Below, piece by piece: positions 6,973 to 15,576 of a stretch of DNA of 64,000 nt (position 1 is the stretch's first letter; each line of letters begins with the position of its first letter). The stretch spans positions 1-64,000 of the forward strand of contig DASVQI010000009.1 in NCBI GenBank assembly GCA_036389255.1, given 5' to 3'. Origin of the DNA: JACVRN01 sp036389255. Its GTDB lineage: Bacteria; Acidobacteriota; Blastocatellia; Pyrinomonadales; Pyrinomonadaceae. Under the pieces are notes generated by a model, which worked only from the letters and a program-made list of their open reading frames with translations, did not search any database and was not told where the DNA came from. The position numbers were made by a program, and so were the translations under genes.

Positions 6973-9570
6973 CTACTGGCTGCGCTTCATCTGCGGCGCG
7001 ATGTAGCGCACGGACTTCAGCTCGGCCAGACTTGAAAGCTTCTCAATCGCTATCCGGCCTATGACCAGCTTTGAAGTCTTCGGGTCGAGCGAAAGCTCAA
7101 AGCCCAGCCGCTTGAGCTCTTCCAAAGCCTGCGACGTCTTGTCAAAGAGCCAGACCTGTATCTCCGCTTTGCCGTCCGTCACGAACATCTTCTCGTCTGC
7201 GGAGGCCGCCGCTCCTTTGCTGAGCAAACGGCTGAGCACGGCTGCGACAGACGGGTGCATCTTGGCCAGAAGCTCCTGTTGCCGCTTCTGCTCGGGCGTC
7301 AGATTCTCAGTAGCCTTCCTTTGCTTCTCATCGGCATTACCCACAGATGAGTCTGTGGTGTTTAGGCCGTCCACTATGAAGTTACTGTTGTCACTGCGAC
7401 CCGCTTTTTCTTCCACCTTAACCTTGCCGCCGGTTCCTTTGCCCGCTCCTTGACCACTACCCTGACCGCTTCCCTGACCGCTACCCGCAACGCCAGCTTG
7501 AAGCCCTATCAGAGACGCCGGAGAGTTTCGTACCTGTAAGGGAAGCTCCCTGAGCCGTCTTTCATCTATGGTAGCGCCCGAGTTCGTAACGACTCTGAAC
7601 TCTTCGGTGCCGCCGATTGCGTTGTTGTTGACGCCTTCGGGAAGCTCAACAGGAACTTCTACGCGGCGCGGCTGGCCGCCGTCTGTCACTACGACCTCTT
7701 CGACGGCGACGAACGATGTGAACTGCGTCATCAGTCTATATTCAAGCCCTAGCTGCGTGATGGTCTGTTTCAAGCCCTCCTGCATGGCTCCCTGTTGAGC
7801 GCCCTTGTAATCCTTGCTCATCAAATCATCTATCCGCGTGCGCGCCCAGAGCGTCGCCAGCACGTCGTGATTCGAGTCGGCGTCCGGCAGATTGACGGGA
7901 ATCTCTCGCACCACCTCGCGCCCGCTCATCTTGCCGCGCAGCCTGATTGTGCCGCTCGCGTGTCCCGTGTAGCGGCCCGTCAGTATCACAGGCTTTGCGC
8001 CGAAGAGGTCGGGAATGCGTTTCGGATAAACGTCCGCGACCGGCAGCCCAGACCAATCCACAGTGATGTCCGTCAACAGTGGGTTACGTACTCGCTCGTG
8101 AAAGCGGCGAGCCGCCAGCGACCCGTCGTCATTGAGAGAAACGTACTCGACTTCGCCGCGTCCTTCTTCGGCCATCTTGTCCAGCAGGTAACGGTTGACG
8201 GAGCTACCTATGCCGAAGGCGAAGACTCGCGCGTTCGGGTGCTTCTGAATCTCGCCTATTATCTCCATGTCGTTGCCCACGTAGCCGTCCGTCATGAAGC
8301 AGACAATGCGCACGTGGTTCTGCGCGTCCGAAGGGTCAAGCGCGGCGCGTATGGCCTTCATCATCTCGGTTCCGCCGCTCCCCGTGCGTGAAGAGAGAAA
8401 GTCCTGCGCCTTCTTCAGATTCTCAGGCGTAGCCCGCACTGGCCGCTCAAACAGTATGTTCGTGTCGCCCGCAAACGTGATGAGGTTGAACGTGTCCTGC
8501 GGGTAAAGACCGTCGAGCGCGAGCTTCATAGTCTCCTTGGCCTTCTCAATCGGGAAGCCGTTCATGGAGCCGGAGGTGTCCAGCACGAAGACCAGTTCCT
8601 TCGGCGTCACGTCCTCTGCGGTCACTCGCTCGGGCGGCTGAAGAATCATAGTGAAGAAGCCGCCGCGCCCTCCGCGATGAGTCATGACGGCGTCGCTCAC
8701 AAGCTTTCCCGCCACGTCATAGCGGAGCGTGAAATCCTTGTTGGGTATCTCCGTGCGATTCTTCAAACGCACAAGGGCGCTCGACGCAGACTTTCTATCC
8801 ACGTCAATCTCATGCGATTTTGAAGTGATGCCGTCAAGACTGACGCCCGCGTCGAGCGTGACTTCAAGAGAGATGTCGTGGCCCGCGCGCATCCCTTCGC
8901 GCATCACGGGCGGAGTGATTCTGGAAGCGTCCGGCACTTTGTCCGTGTCCGGCTGTGTTCCCGTCCCCTGCTGTCCCGTTGGAGTTCCGGGGTTGTAGCG
9001 CGGGCCAACCACCATCGGGAAAGTGAACTCGTACGTGCCGTCCTCATACTTTAGTGTCTCCACGTAACTTATCTCTACCGTCACGCGCTCGCCCGGCATG
9101 ATGTTGGCCACGCTCTGCGTGAAGATGTTAGGGCGCTCCTGATTCAGCAGGCTTGCCACCTGCCCGTTGGACTTGGCGGACTCGTACACGGCCTGAGCTT
9201 CTTCGCGTTTGAGTATGCGGCCACGCACTGTGCGGTCGCCAACCTGCATGGTCATGTCGTCCACGGCAGCAGCCTGCGGCAGAGGAAATGTATAGACGGC
9301 CTCTATCTTCTCTTTGAACGGATTCTCGAACTCCTGCGTGACGCGCACGCGCGAGAGGAATCCGCTAATCTCTGCCTTAACGGTCGTGCGCTTGAGCGGG
9401 CACGAGCCGGCCACGTTGCCGCGAGCGTCTATGACAGCAAGCTCGCCCTGCGTGCCGCCGCTCGTCTGTGCGCGTGCAGGCTCGGTGCCGGGCAAGAGTG
9501 TCAGGGCGATTAAAGAGGCGCAGGAAATTGCCAGAAGGAAAGCTAAGATGGTAACGGGACTTCGACGCAT
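6973..9570 (-). CDS. Secreted VIT and VWA domain protein with a TonB-plug-like insert
   Basis: Predicted 865-residue exported protein. After a signal peptide (cleavage near ARAQ, residue 35) comes a VIT domain (about 40-170, including YTFPLPQAAAVDDM and LNQERPNIFTQSVANIMPGE) and a VWA domain (about 330-500) with the MIDAS motif VFVLDTSGSMNG and the later Thr/Asp residues. This order matches inter-alpha-trypsin-inhibitor heavy-chain-like and LPXTG-less bacterial VIT-VWA proteins. Residues about 650-740 are unusual: the segments VVTNSGATIDERRLRELPLQ, LIGLQAGVAG and NFIVDGLNTTDSS resemble the plug of Oar-like TonB-dependent receptors, interrupted by a GSGQGSGQGSGQG repeat. The C-terminal part predicts an alpha/beta domain. 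Function unknown; probably cell-surface or periplasmic adhesion. Confidence 0.85.
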   Translation of the reverse strand: MRRSPVTILAFLLAISCASLIALTLLPGTEPARAQTSGGTQGELAVIDARGNVAGSCPLKRTTVKAEISGFLSRVRVTQEFENPFKEKIEAVYTFPLPQAAAVDDMTMQVGDRTVRGRILKREEAQAVYESAKSNGQVASLLNQERPNIFTQSVANIMPGERVTVEISYVETLKYEDGTYEFTFPMVVGPRYNPGTPTGQQGTGTQPDTDKVPDASRITPPVMREGMRAGHDISLEVTLDAGVSLDGITSKSHEIDVDRKSASSALVRLKNRTEIPNKDFTLRYDVAGKLVSDAVMTHRGGRGGFFTMILQPPERVTAEDVTPKELVFVLDTSGSMNGFPIEKAKETMKLALDGLYPQDTFNLITFAGDTNILFERPVRATPENLKKAQDFLSSRTGSGGTEMMKAIRAALDPSDAQNHVRIVCFMTDGYVGNDMEIIGEIQKHPNARVFAFGIGSSVNRYLLDKMAEEGRGEVEYVSLNDDGSLAARRFHERVRNPLLTDITVDWSGLPVADVYPKRIPDLFGAKPVILTGRYTGHASGTIRLRGKMSGREVVREIPVNLPDADSNHDVLATLWARTRIDDLMSKDYKGAQQGAMQEGLKQTITQLGLEYRLMTQFTSFVAVEEVVVTDGGQPRRVEVPVELPEGVNNNAIGGTEEFRVVTNSGATIDERRLRELPLQVRNSPASLIGLQAGVAGSGQGSGQGSGQGAGKGTGGKVKVEEKAGRSDNSNFIVDGLNTTDSSVGNADEKQRKATENLTPEQKRQQELLAKMHPSVAAVLSRLLSKGAAASADEKMFVTDGKAEIQVWLFDKTSQALEELKRLGFELSLDPKTSKLVIGRIAIEKLSSLAELKSVRYIAPQMKRSQ

Positions 9571-9828
9571 GGGAATTCTCCTTCAAAAAAATAGTCACAC
9601 GGAGACAGCGTACGAAGGGCACGCTTCGGTTAAAGAGCGCCTCGCACTTTTGCATGGCTTCTATCCGGTCATGGAATGGGAGCTGACCATCTTGAGCCCT
9701 GACTTAACTACTCCGGTGCTAGAACGAGAAAAGCTGGGGAGCCTTGCATTGATGTTCACGTAGATGCGAGTTTCGTTTACAAGCGTTTCCCAATATCCGA
9801 AATATTTTTCCGAAATTTCGTCTCTTAA

Positions 9829-9872
9829 AAATTCGGAGCGGCGATTCCTTCACTTGTAGAAATCGCCGCTCC
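9829..9872 (-). terminator. Terminator downstream of the TonB-like gene
   Basis: GGAGCGGCGATT (9835-9846) and AATCGCCGCTCC (9861-9872) form a perfect 12-bp stem. Read on the minus strand, the stem is followed by GAATTTTT, so it should terminate transcription of the minus-strand gene ending at 9933. The rest of 9571-9932 is the upstream region of the VIT-VWA gene; I see no other gene there. Confidence 0.75.
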
Positions 9873-9932
9873 CGGCTAGAGCCTGATTGTAGCCTAGAGC
9901 CTCCGGCGGCTCTCTTTCAACTGCGAGTCAGG

Positions 9933-11663
9933 TCAGTAAAGATTAAAGTTATACTCAATCTGAATATACTGGCTGACATTTCTTCCATCCTTCTGAGCAG
10001 GCACGAACTTTATCTGTCTCGCGGCAGCTATCGCCTTTTCAGTCAGCCCGTCAGGCAATCCCTTCACTGCCTTGATGTTCGTCACACTTCCGCCTGCCGA
10101 AAAGACCGCCCTGAGGATGACTGTTCCCGTCACCTGATTCCTACGGGCTTCTTCCGTATATTGAGGCTCGGGTCTGGACAGTATCCTTGCCTTGCTCGTT
10201 ACGTCTTTCGTCGTGTAGACCTTGTTCGGGTCTGGTGGGCCGCCGGGGCCGCCGCCTGTCCCACCGCCGCCTATATTAGGGTCGCCGCCGCCAGTGTTAA
10301 AGCCGCGACCGGGGCCAACACCCGCGCCGTCACCTTTGCCTACGCCGGTGCCTGAGCCGCCGCCGTAGCCTTCGCCACTGCCGTTCCCGCGCGACAAATC
10401 CGTAGATTTAGAGTCCGGCATACCGTAAGGAAGGTTCCTCGTATCGGGCGGAAACAGCGTCGGGTCTGCTCTCACCGTAGGGGTAACCGGCAGCAGCGCA
10501 GCCTGCGGCGGAGGGGGCTCAGGGCGAGGAACTACAATCTGCGGCTCAAGACTGGCCGGAGGCAGTTTCCCTGCGCTCGCCTGTCTTGTCTCTGCTTCGT
10601 CACCGCCGCCACCGCCGCCTCCGGCCCGCTCTTGTTTAGGCTTAAGACCGCCGCCAGTCCCCTTTCCTGCGCCTGCTGCTCCCGCTTCGCGCTCCTCTTC
10701 TTCATCGGGAATATCAACCATCTCAACGGTCAGGCGCTCCTGCTGAGCCTGAGCCATCTGCTCCTGCTTTACCCTTCTATATCTCTCTAATCCGTAGAAC
10801 CCTCCTACCAGAAACAATATGAACGCAAATGCAGCCACTCCTGCCAGCGCCATATTCTTCGTCTCTGCTGTCTCTTCCGTGGACAGCGACCGGTATCTGT
10901 TCGGCAACGATGAAGCGACGACGCCAGCTAAGATAAGAAACAGAACTCCGAGAACGACCATGACAATTTTGGTCATTACTGTTGACTGGCTTCTCTCTAA
11001 GAGCATGATGCCGGAGGCAATAACGAGCATCACCAGAATGGCTGAGATTAAAGCAATGGCGATGTTCGGGCGGGTGACGAACTTCCAGAAGAGATTGGCA
11101 CCTGCGCTTGCGCCTCTGCGGGTAAATCCTACAGGGTCTCTTTTAAATTCCGGCCATGAGAGCTGGGCGTCGTGAGCGAACTCCTTTATCTCTTCTGAGA
11201 GCCGTCCTACTATGGAGCGATCTTCTATTATCGTTAAGTGATATTCGTTGGCTATCACAGCAGAGCCGTCGCCCTGTTGCTCCAGATTGTAGCTGGAGGA
11301 AACGGTAGCGCCTTCATCGAAGCCTTCGCTGACGATGACGTTGGCTTCCGCGACAGGCTGGCTCAAAGGCGTGCCGTCAACCGGGCAGAAGCTGAATTTA
11401 TCTGCGAATTCTTCCTGGCATGTGGAACAACGTTTCATTTTCATTACCTCGCTCTCGTGGGGTGTGGCACTTATCTGCCGTCGAAAAGCGTTTGTTATCC
11501 GCTTGTCCATAGGTGTAGGCGGCTCCGGCGCTCGCCAGAGCATTAGCATGGCCTTAAGCTCACTATCCGCTTCCGACTCTATGGCCGGAAGGTCTTGCGA
11601 GTCGTCAAGCTCCCGGCCTGCTTCGTCAGTGGAAAATAGTTGAGTCTCTTTCTTGTCTGTCAT
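9933..11663 (-). CDS. Zinc-ribbon TonB-family protein, probable partner of the upstream sigma factor
   Basis: Predicted 576-residue membrane protein. Order of parts: an acidic N-terminal region (about 1-75) ending in PMDKRITNAFRRQI, a zinc ribbon (CSTCQEEF ... CPVDGT, about 78-100), a helix-rich middle with transmembrane segments (IALISAILVMLVIASGIMLL, IVMVVLGVLFLILAGVVA, ALAGVAAFAFILFLVGGFYG), a long Gly/Pro-rich spacer, and a C-terminal TonB domain (ARILSRPEPQYTEEARRNQV, TGTVILRAVFSAGGSVTN, AARQIKFVPA). TonB C-termini span the periplasm and contact outer-membrane receptors. Start at MTDKK is preceded by GGAGAGAAG and overlaps the sigma gene end by 38 bp, indicating translational coupling. 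I infer that the cytoplasmic N-terminus may act as an anti-sigma module. Confidence 0.85.
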   Translation of the reverse strand: MTDKKETQLFSTDEAGRELDDSQDLPAIESEADSELKAMLMLWRAPEPPTPMDKRITNAFRRQISATPHESEVMKMKRCSTCQEEFADKFSFCPVDGTPLSQPVAEANVIVSEGFDEGATVSSSYNLEQQGDGSAVIANEYHLTIIEDRSIVGRLSEEIKEFAHDAQLSWPEFKRDPVGFTRRGASAGANLFWKFVTRPNIAIALISAILVMLVIASGIMLLERSQSTVMTKIVMVVLGVLFLILAGVVASSLPNRYRSLSTEETAETKNMALAGVAAFAFILFLVGGFYGLERYRRVKQEQMAQAQQERLTVEMVDIPDEEEEREAGAAGAGKGTGGGLKPKQERAGGGGGGGDEAETRQASAGKLPPASLEPQIVVPRPEPPPPQAALLPVTPTVRADPTLFPPDTRNLPYGMPDSKSTDLSRGNGSGEGYGGGSGTGVGKGDGAGVGPGRGFNTGGGDPNIGGGGTGGGPGGPPDPNKVYTTKDVTSKARILSRPEPQYTEEARRNQVTGTVILRAVFSAGGSVTNIKAVKGLPDGLTEKAIAAARQIKFVPAQKDGRNVSQYIQIEYNFNLY

Positions 11664-12240
11664 CTTCGCTTCTCTCCAGAACAACTATTTCCTGAGCGTC
11701 TCTCCAGTAGGGCTCAAGCTCGCGCTTTAACCTTGCGCGTGCGCGGTGAAGTCTGGCCTTCACAGTGCCCACGTCCGCTTCTACTATGACGGCAATCTCC
11801 TTCAGCGAAATCTCTTCGTACTCGAACAGCACGAGCGCCTCGCGTTGAAGCGGCGGCAGAGATGCAATGGCTTGGCTCACAACAAAGGCAAGCTCTTCGT
11901 CCAGCAGCTTGCGAAGCGGTTCTTCCGTCAGTCCCGGCCTCGGCTCTTCGTTGAATTCCTCAAGCCCCACTTCCTGCCCCTGCCGGTGAAGCGACTTCAG
12001 CGAGAGATTTCGCGTAGCCCCCAGCAGGTAGGTGCGAAGCTTTGCCCGCGATTCGTCAAAAGAGTCCGGCCTGCGTACAAGACTAAGAAAGCACTCCTGA
12101 GTTACGTCTTCGGCCTGAGCGGAATCCCCAAGCATCCTGTAAGCGAAGCGAAAGACCGCCTCACGATGGCGCTCATAAAGGAGCAGAAACGAGGCTTCGT
12201 CGCCACGGCTCGCTCTTTTAAGCAGTTGTTCGTCCGTCAT
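11626..12240 (-). CDS. ECF-type RNA polymerase sigma factor
   Basis: Predicted 204-residue sigma factor. Region 2 is clear (RASRGDEASFLLLYERHREA, VFRFAYRMLGDSAQAEDVTQ ECF) and includes the usual aromatic and acidic residues; region 4 is LPPLQREALVLFEYEEISLK followed by EADVGTVKARLHRARARLKR. Start set at MTDEQLLKRA, since the 18 residues upstream are not family-like. The last 38 bp overlap the start of the zinc-ribbon TonB-like gene, so the products are likely to work together. No linked anti-sigma gene of conventional type is present. Confidence 0.92.
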   Translation of the reverse strand: MTDEQLLKRASRGDEASFLLLYERHREAVFRFAYRMLGDSAQAEDVTQECFLSLVRRPDSFDESRAKLRTYLLGATRNLSLKSLHRQGQEVGLEEFNEEPRPGLTEEPLRKLLDEELAFVVSQAIASLPPLQREALVLFEYEEISLKEIAVIVEADVGTVKARLHRARARLKRELEPYWRDAQEIVVLERSEDDRQERDSTIFH

Positions 12241-12358
12241 GCTACAGGATGTTTCCGGGCCGTGAGCCCTGAGAGCGATTATCATCGCCCTCAACTATTA
12301 TTCCGCCGGTACGCTCAAAAGATACGGCTCTAGCCGCCAACAATTTTCGTACGACCCC

Positions 12359-12392
12359 GAGCGCCAACCTTTGCCTAGCCGGTTTGGCGCTC
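12359..12392. other. Hairpin in the leader region of the sigma gene
   Basis: GAGCGCCAA (12359-12367) pairs perfectly with TTGGCGCTC (12384-12392). There is no T tract on either strand. It lies about 120 bp upstream of the minus-strand sigma factor start; the surrounding region 12241-12544 contains no convincing gene. It could be a leader structure. Confidence 0.4.
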
Positions 12393-12544
12393 TCTAAAAA
12401 GCTAAATACTCTTAAGGAAGGTTCGCTTGGCCACGGCCACAGGCTGGCTGCGGCAGGCGGCGGGATGACATTTCACTCCCCTTGATGCCGCTCTGATGAG
12501 GATTCGCCCATGTCTGGTTGTTCGCCCGGCGGCTAATAGTTTCT

Positions 12545-12587
12545 AAAAAAACGCGTCTCGCCTCAGATAAGCGAGCCGGGACGCGAA
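12545..12587 (-). terminator. Terminator downstream of the TPR gene
   Basis: On the minus strand an imperfect stem (CGCGTC...CTCGC / GCGAG..ACGCG) is followed by seven T residues (plus-strand A run 12545-12551). It is about 107 bp past the stop codon of the TPR gene at 12694. Confidence 0.65.
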
Positions 12588-12693
12588 TATCAGATTGCGT
12601 ATTTTGGTTGCGCTTCCAAAAACAGACGCGCCTAAGCGGGATTGAAAGCCGAAGCCTCTCTCTTCTCTTACCCCTCTGAGCCTTATAGCTCCT

Positions 12694-14040
12694 TTACAGT
12701 ATGTCTCCGGCTATGGCGGGGCGATTGTTAATCGCCGCGTCCAGCTTCTCTGCGAGCGTGGGTTTGAGATTGCGCAGAATCTTCACCTCTTCGAGCGCGG
12801 CCGTCTTGTTGCCTAGCTTCATATAGGCCGTGCCCAGACCGTAATGCGCCTCTGCATAGTTGGGCTTCAAATTTATCGCCTGCCTGTAGGCGTCAACTGC
12901 CTCCTTCGGGCGGTTGGCGTTGTTGTAGGCGTCGCCAAGATAAAAGTGGGCCTGCGCCCAGTCGGGCTTGAGGACGGTGGCCTGCCTGTAAGCTGCTGCG
13001 GCCTCCGCGTAGCGCTTGGCGTTAAAGAGCGTGACGCCCAGATTGAAATGATAATTAACGTCGCTCGGCTCAAGACGAATCGCTTCCTTGTAGGAGCGCA
13101 CGGCGTCCTCCGTACGCTTCAGCTTGTCGTAGGCGTCGCCCAGATAAAAGTGGGCTCTAGCCCAATCGGGCTTTAGGCGCACAGCCTGCTCGTAAGGCGC
13201 TACGGCATCTTCAAAGCGATTCGAGTTGTAGTAGGCGTTGCCGAGCCAGAACTGAACGTCCGCGTCTTTCGGGTCTAGCCGGGCGGCCTGCTTGAGCGGG
13301 GCGACGGCATTCGCATACTGCTCAAGCTCGTTGTAGGTGCTGCCCAGTGCCTTGAAGGCTTCGAAGTAGTCCGGCTTGAGACGCGTCGCTTCCTTGTATG
13401 ACGAAGCGGCGCTCTCGAACATCTTCAACTGGAAGTAGGCGTCACCAAGATAGAAGTGCGCCAGCGCCCAGTCGGGCCTGTAGTATGCAGCCTGCTCGTA
13501 TGGGCCTATGGACTCCGAGTACTGGCCAGAGTTGTAGTAAGAGTTGCCCAGATAGAGATAGACGTAAGGGTCTTCGGAGTTGAGGCGAATCGCTTTTCTC
13601 AATGGCGTGAGGGCTTCCGCGTAGCGATTCAACGCGTTGAGCGTGTCGCCCATAGACCTGTAGGCTTCAAAGTAATCTACACGCAGCCGCACTGCTTGCT
13701 GGTAAACCTTCAGAGCCTCCTCGTAGCGGTGCAACTGGTAATAGGCTTCGCCAAGGTAGTACTGAGCCTCCGGCCACGTTGGCTTGCGCCTCACGGCTTC
13801 AAGAAACAGATCCAGCGCCTGCTTGTACTGCTCGCCCTCTAAAAGCTTCTTCCCTCGCTCCAGAAGCCTCTCAAGCTCGTCCTGCTGGACTGCCGCGCCC
13901 GCAGCCGCCGGCTTAGCCGCGCTGCCGTTGTAAGCCTTTGTAGAGACATGCGCGCCCACGGCTTCTGCACGAGCAAAGGCGGGCGTCACAAAGCCAGCCA
14001 GAAGAAGCAAAGCCAGCCGGATGAGTCTCATTTTCTTCAT
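12694..14040 (-). CDS. Secreted tetratricopeptide-repeat protein
   Basis: Predicted 448-residue protein: a signal peptide (MKKMRLIRLALLLLAGFVTPAFARA), a short Ala-rich linker, then about ten to twelve TPR units of 34 residues that fill the rest of the chain. Repeats are highly regular, with repeated phrases such as WAxAHFYLGDAY and YxEAFKALG, hinting at recent internal duplication. TPR solenoids bind partner proteins or peptides; no enzymatic domain is seen. Start fixed at 14040, where GAAGGAGAGACG precedes ATG; the open frame continues upstream for 105 codons without family-like sequence. No operon partner is obvious. Confidence 0.85.
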   Translation of the reverse strand: MKKMRLIRLALLLLAGFVTPAFARAEAVGAHVSTKAYNGSAAKPAAAGAAVQQDELERLLERGKKLLEGEQYKQALDLFLEAVRRKPTWPEAQYYLGEAYYQLHRYEEALKVYQQAVRLRVDYFEAYRSMGDTLNALNRYAEALTPLRKAIRLNSEDPYVYLYLGNSYYNSGQYSESIGPYEQAAYYRPDWALAHFYLGDAYFQLKMFESAASSYKEATRLKPDYFEAFKALGSTYNELEQYANAVAPLKQAARLDPKDADVQFWLGNAYYNSNRFEDAVAPYEQAVRLKPDWARAHFYLGDAYDKLKRTEDAVRSYKEAIRLEPSDVNYHFNLGVTLFNAKRYAEAAAAYRQATVLKPDWAQAHFYLGDAYNNANRPKEAVDAYRQAINLKPNYAEAHYGLGTAYMKLGNKTAALEEVKILRNLKPTLAEKLDAAINNRPAIAGDIL

Positions 14041-14367
14041 CGTCTCTCCTTCAAACGCCGCGCTTAGCGGACAAGCCTTCCAAGCAGGCGGCGTATCTTC
14101 TCTTGGAAGCCACTCTAAAGAATGAACCCGTGGCCGCTTTCTTGCGGGAAGTTCCCGGCTTTCGAGCGCCCACGCCCTGAGCCAGCCGACCGCGCTCGTA
14201 AAAGACGCCCGCGCTTTTTCCCTTTTGCTTGCCGCAGAGAGAGCGCGCGCCTGAGAATCAAAGCCCTCCGCCTCCTTATAATGATAGCAGAAGACGAAGC
14301 GCATTAAGAGAAGCTTTCGAAGATTACGCGTGAATTCCCGAATCACAAATCTCAAAAGCGTGTGCGG

Positions 14368-14396
14368 TTGACACTTAAAAAGATGTACGCTACTTT
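14368..14396 (+). promoter_or_regulatory. Sigma-70 promoter for tRNA-Glu
   Basis: TTGACA at 14368-14373, a 17-bp spacer and TACTTT at 14391-14396. The predicted transcript would begin about 15 bp before the tRNA 5' end at 14419. The -35 hexamer is a perfect consensus match. Confidence 0.8.
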
Positions 14397-14418
14397 AAAA
14401 AAGCACCTAACCATTTGC

Positions 14419-14494
<76 letters not shown>

Positions 14495-14512
14495 AATATG
14501 TTCAATGAGATA

Positions 14513-14537
14513 CAGTCGCCCAAATGGCGGCTGTTTT
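14513..14537 (+). terminator. Terminator of tRNA-Glu
   Basis: CAGTCGCC pairs with GGCGGCTG (one G-T pair) around a CAAAT loop, followed by TTTT. It starts 19 bp after the encoded CCA. Confidence 0.8.
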
Positions 14538-14651
14538 CATTTACGGACACATTCAAAGCTCTGTTGCCGTGTTGGGTTAATGTAATGAGCCGCCTCTGTA
14601 GTAGAAGCGGCTCGGCAACCGGGCGCGGCATGAAGTACCCGATTTAATCGC

Positions 14652-14707
14652 AGCAAACAATCATGAAAGCCATTCAAGCCGCGCGCCGGCTGAATGAGTT
14701 GTTAGGC
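14652..14707 (-). other. attC-like recombination site at the 3' end of the cassette gene
   Basis: Read on the minus strand the site starts GCCTAACAACTCATTC (R'' RYYYAAC core plus the usual L'' sequence), has a GC-rich arm pair (CAGCC ... GGCTTGAATGG) and ends in a weak GTTTGCT. The TAA inside the GCCTAAC core is the stop codon of the glycolipid-binding gene, as is common for integron cassettes. The R' end matches the GTTRRRY consensus poorly, so this copy may be damaged. Confidence 0.5.
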
Positions 14708-15259
14708 GTCCTCAACTCGCCAGAAATTCGGGTAATGAGTTACGAAGCCCACATCATCCAATTCCAACTCGGCAACAAAGCGGCCTCCAGCGCTCTCATA
14801 CCGATACGTAGAAGTTTCAATTCGGCGGTAAATCTGGTCGAGAGGCTCAAACTTGAAACTCGGAAACCTGAGCCAGGCAGCACGCACGTTTGCCTCCTGC
14901 CCAACAGCAAGATTCAAGCGCCGAATCGGGAGCAGATTAGTCAACGGGCTGAAGTTAAGGTCAAGGTCTATGCAATCTGCCACTTGGTTACACTCCTCCC
15001 CGTTGAGCCGCCACCGGCGGGCAGGGTCAACTGAAATATCAACACCGACCGTCTCATCTCCCACCCAGCCCACAATCTTTCCCGATACTGTTTGCCAGTG
15101 GGAATCACATTTCAGCAGGTAATCAAGGCGGCATGGTTGACGGTCATGTACGAACACTGCTGTTCCAGCCAGATGCCAGACGGAGTCTAGGAGAAACAGT
15201 CGAGCTGACTCATGTCCTGGCCTATCTAGTCTGCGCCAAATGATAGTTCGTTCTGTAAC
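14702..15259 (-). CDS. Putative glycolipid-binding family protein on an integron-type cassette
   Basis: Predicted 185-residue protein of the putative glycolipid-binding family (the family of Pfam Glycolipid_bind, a beta-barrel-like fold related to LolA/LppX-type lipid carriers). Recognisable segments are TIIWRRLDRPGHESARL, LLKCDSHWQT, WRLNGEECNQVADCIDLDL, NFSPLTNLLPIRRLNL, AAWLRFPSF and the C-terminal GFVTHYPNFWR. No signal peptide. The ATG at 15259 follows GGGAAGTGAG; a GTG 14 codons upstream is also open. The gene lies between two attC-like sites and its stop codon is embedded in one of them; it is on the strand opposite tRNA-Glu. The physiological role of this family is not known. Confidence 0.8.
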   Translation of the reverse strand, partial: VTERTIIWRRLDRPGHESARLFLLDSVWHLAGTAVFVHDRQPCRLDYLLKCDSHWQTVSGKIVGWVGDETVGVDISVDPARRWRLNGEECNQVADCIDLDLNFSPLTNLLPIRRLNLAVGQEANVRAAWLRFPSFKFEPLDQIYRRIETSTYRYESAGGRFVAELELDDVGFVTHYPNFWRVEDA

Positions 15260-15299
15260 CATCTCACTTCCCAATCTCGCGCCAAGGATTTGCACGGAC

Positions 15300-15401
15300 A
15301 CCCAACGCCCGAATTAACGCCGGGGAAGAATCAAACCAAGCCTTCAAGCCCTGCGGATGAGATACATGCTATTTCCGCTCGCTTTGAATGAGTTGTTAGG
15401 C
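15300..15401 (-). other. attC-like recombination site upstream of the cassette gene
   Basis: Read on the minus strand: GCCTAAC (R'', 15401-15395), then AACTCATTCAAAGC, a variable middle, then GGCGTTAATTCGGGC and GTTGGGT (R', 15306-15300), a full match to GTTRRRY. Total 102 bp, within the known attC range. The flanking words strongly resemble classical 59-base elements. No integron integrase gene is present in the window. Confidence 0.6.
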
Positions 15402-15411
15402 CGACGCCGGA

Positions 15412-15455
15412 CTTTCACGACGGCGACACGGGCTCGATTCCCGCACGGGACGCCA
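15412..15455 (+). pseudogene. Degenerate 3' half of tRNA-Glu
   Basis: These 44 nt match tRNA-Glu positions 14451-14494 (anticodon loop through CCA) with three substitutions. Two of them break the T-arm (TTC to CTC and the matching stem base), and there is no 5' half, so it cannot be a working tRNA. Duplicated tRNA 3' ends of this kind are the usual scar of site-specific integration beside a tRNA. Confidence 0.85.
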
Positions 15456-15576
15456 CTTTCCTTTCAACAGTCTATCGGTATGGTAATGCGTTGATTTTTA
15501 ATCGGGTAATGTCCCACCCTCACGTCGTTACGAACAAGAGATTTAGACTTGTACTTTACCAATTCAGCAAAACGCA

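Noticed and set aside
7795..8391. 198-codon plus-strand frame within the VIT-VWA gene
   Set aside because: Antisense shadow of the VWA region.
12694..14355. Start of the TPR protein at 14355
   Set aside because: 105 codons with no domain precede a clear ribosome-binding site and signal peptide at 14040.
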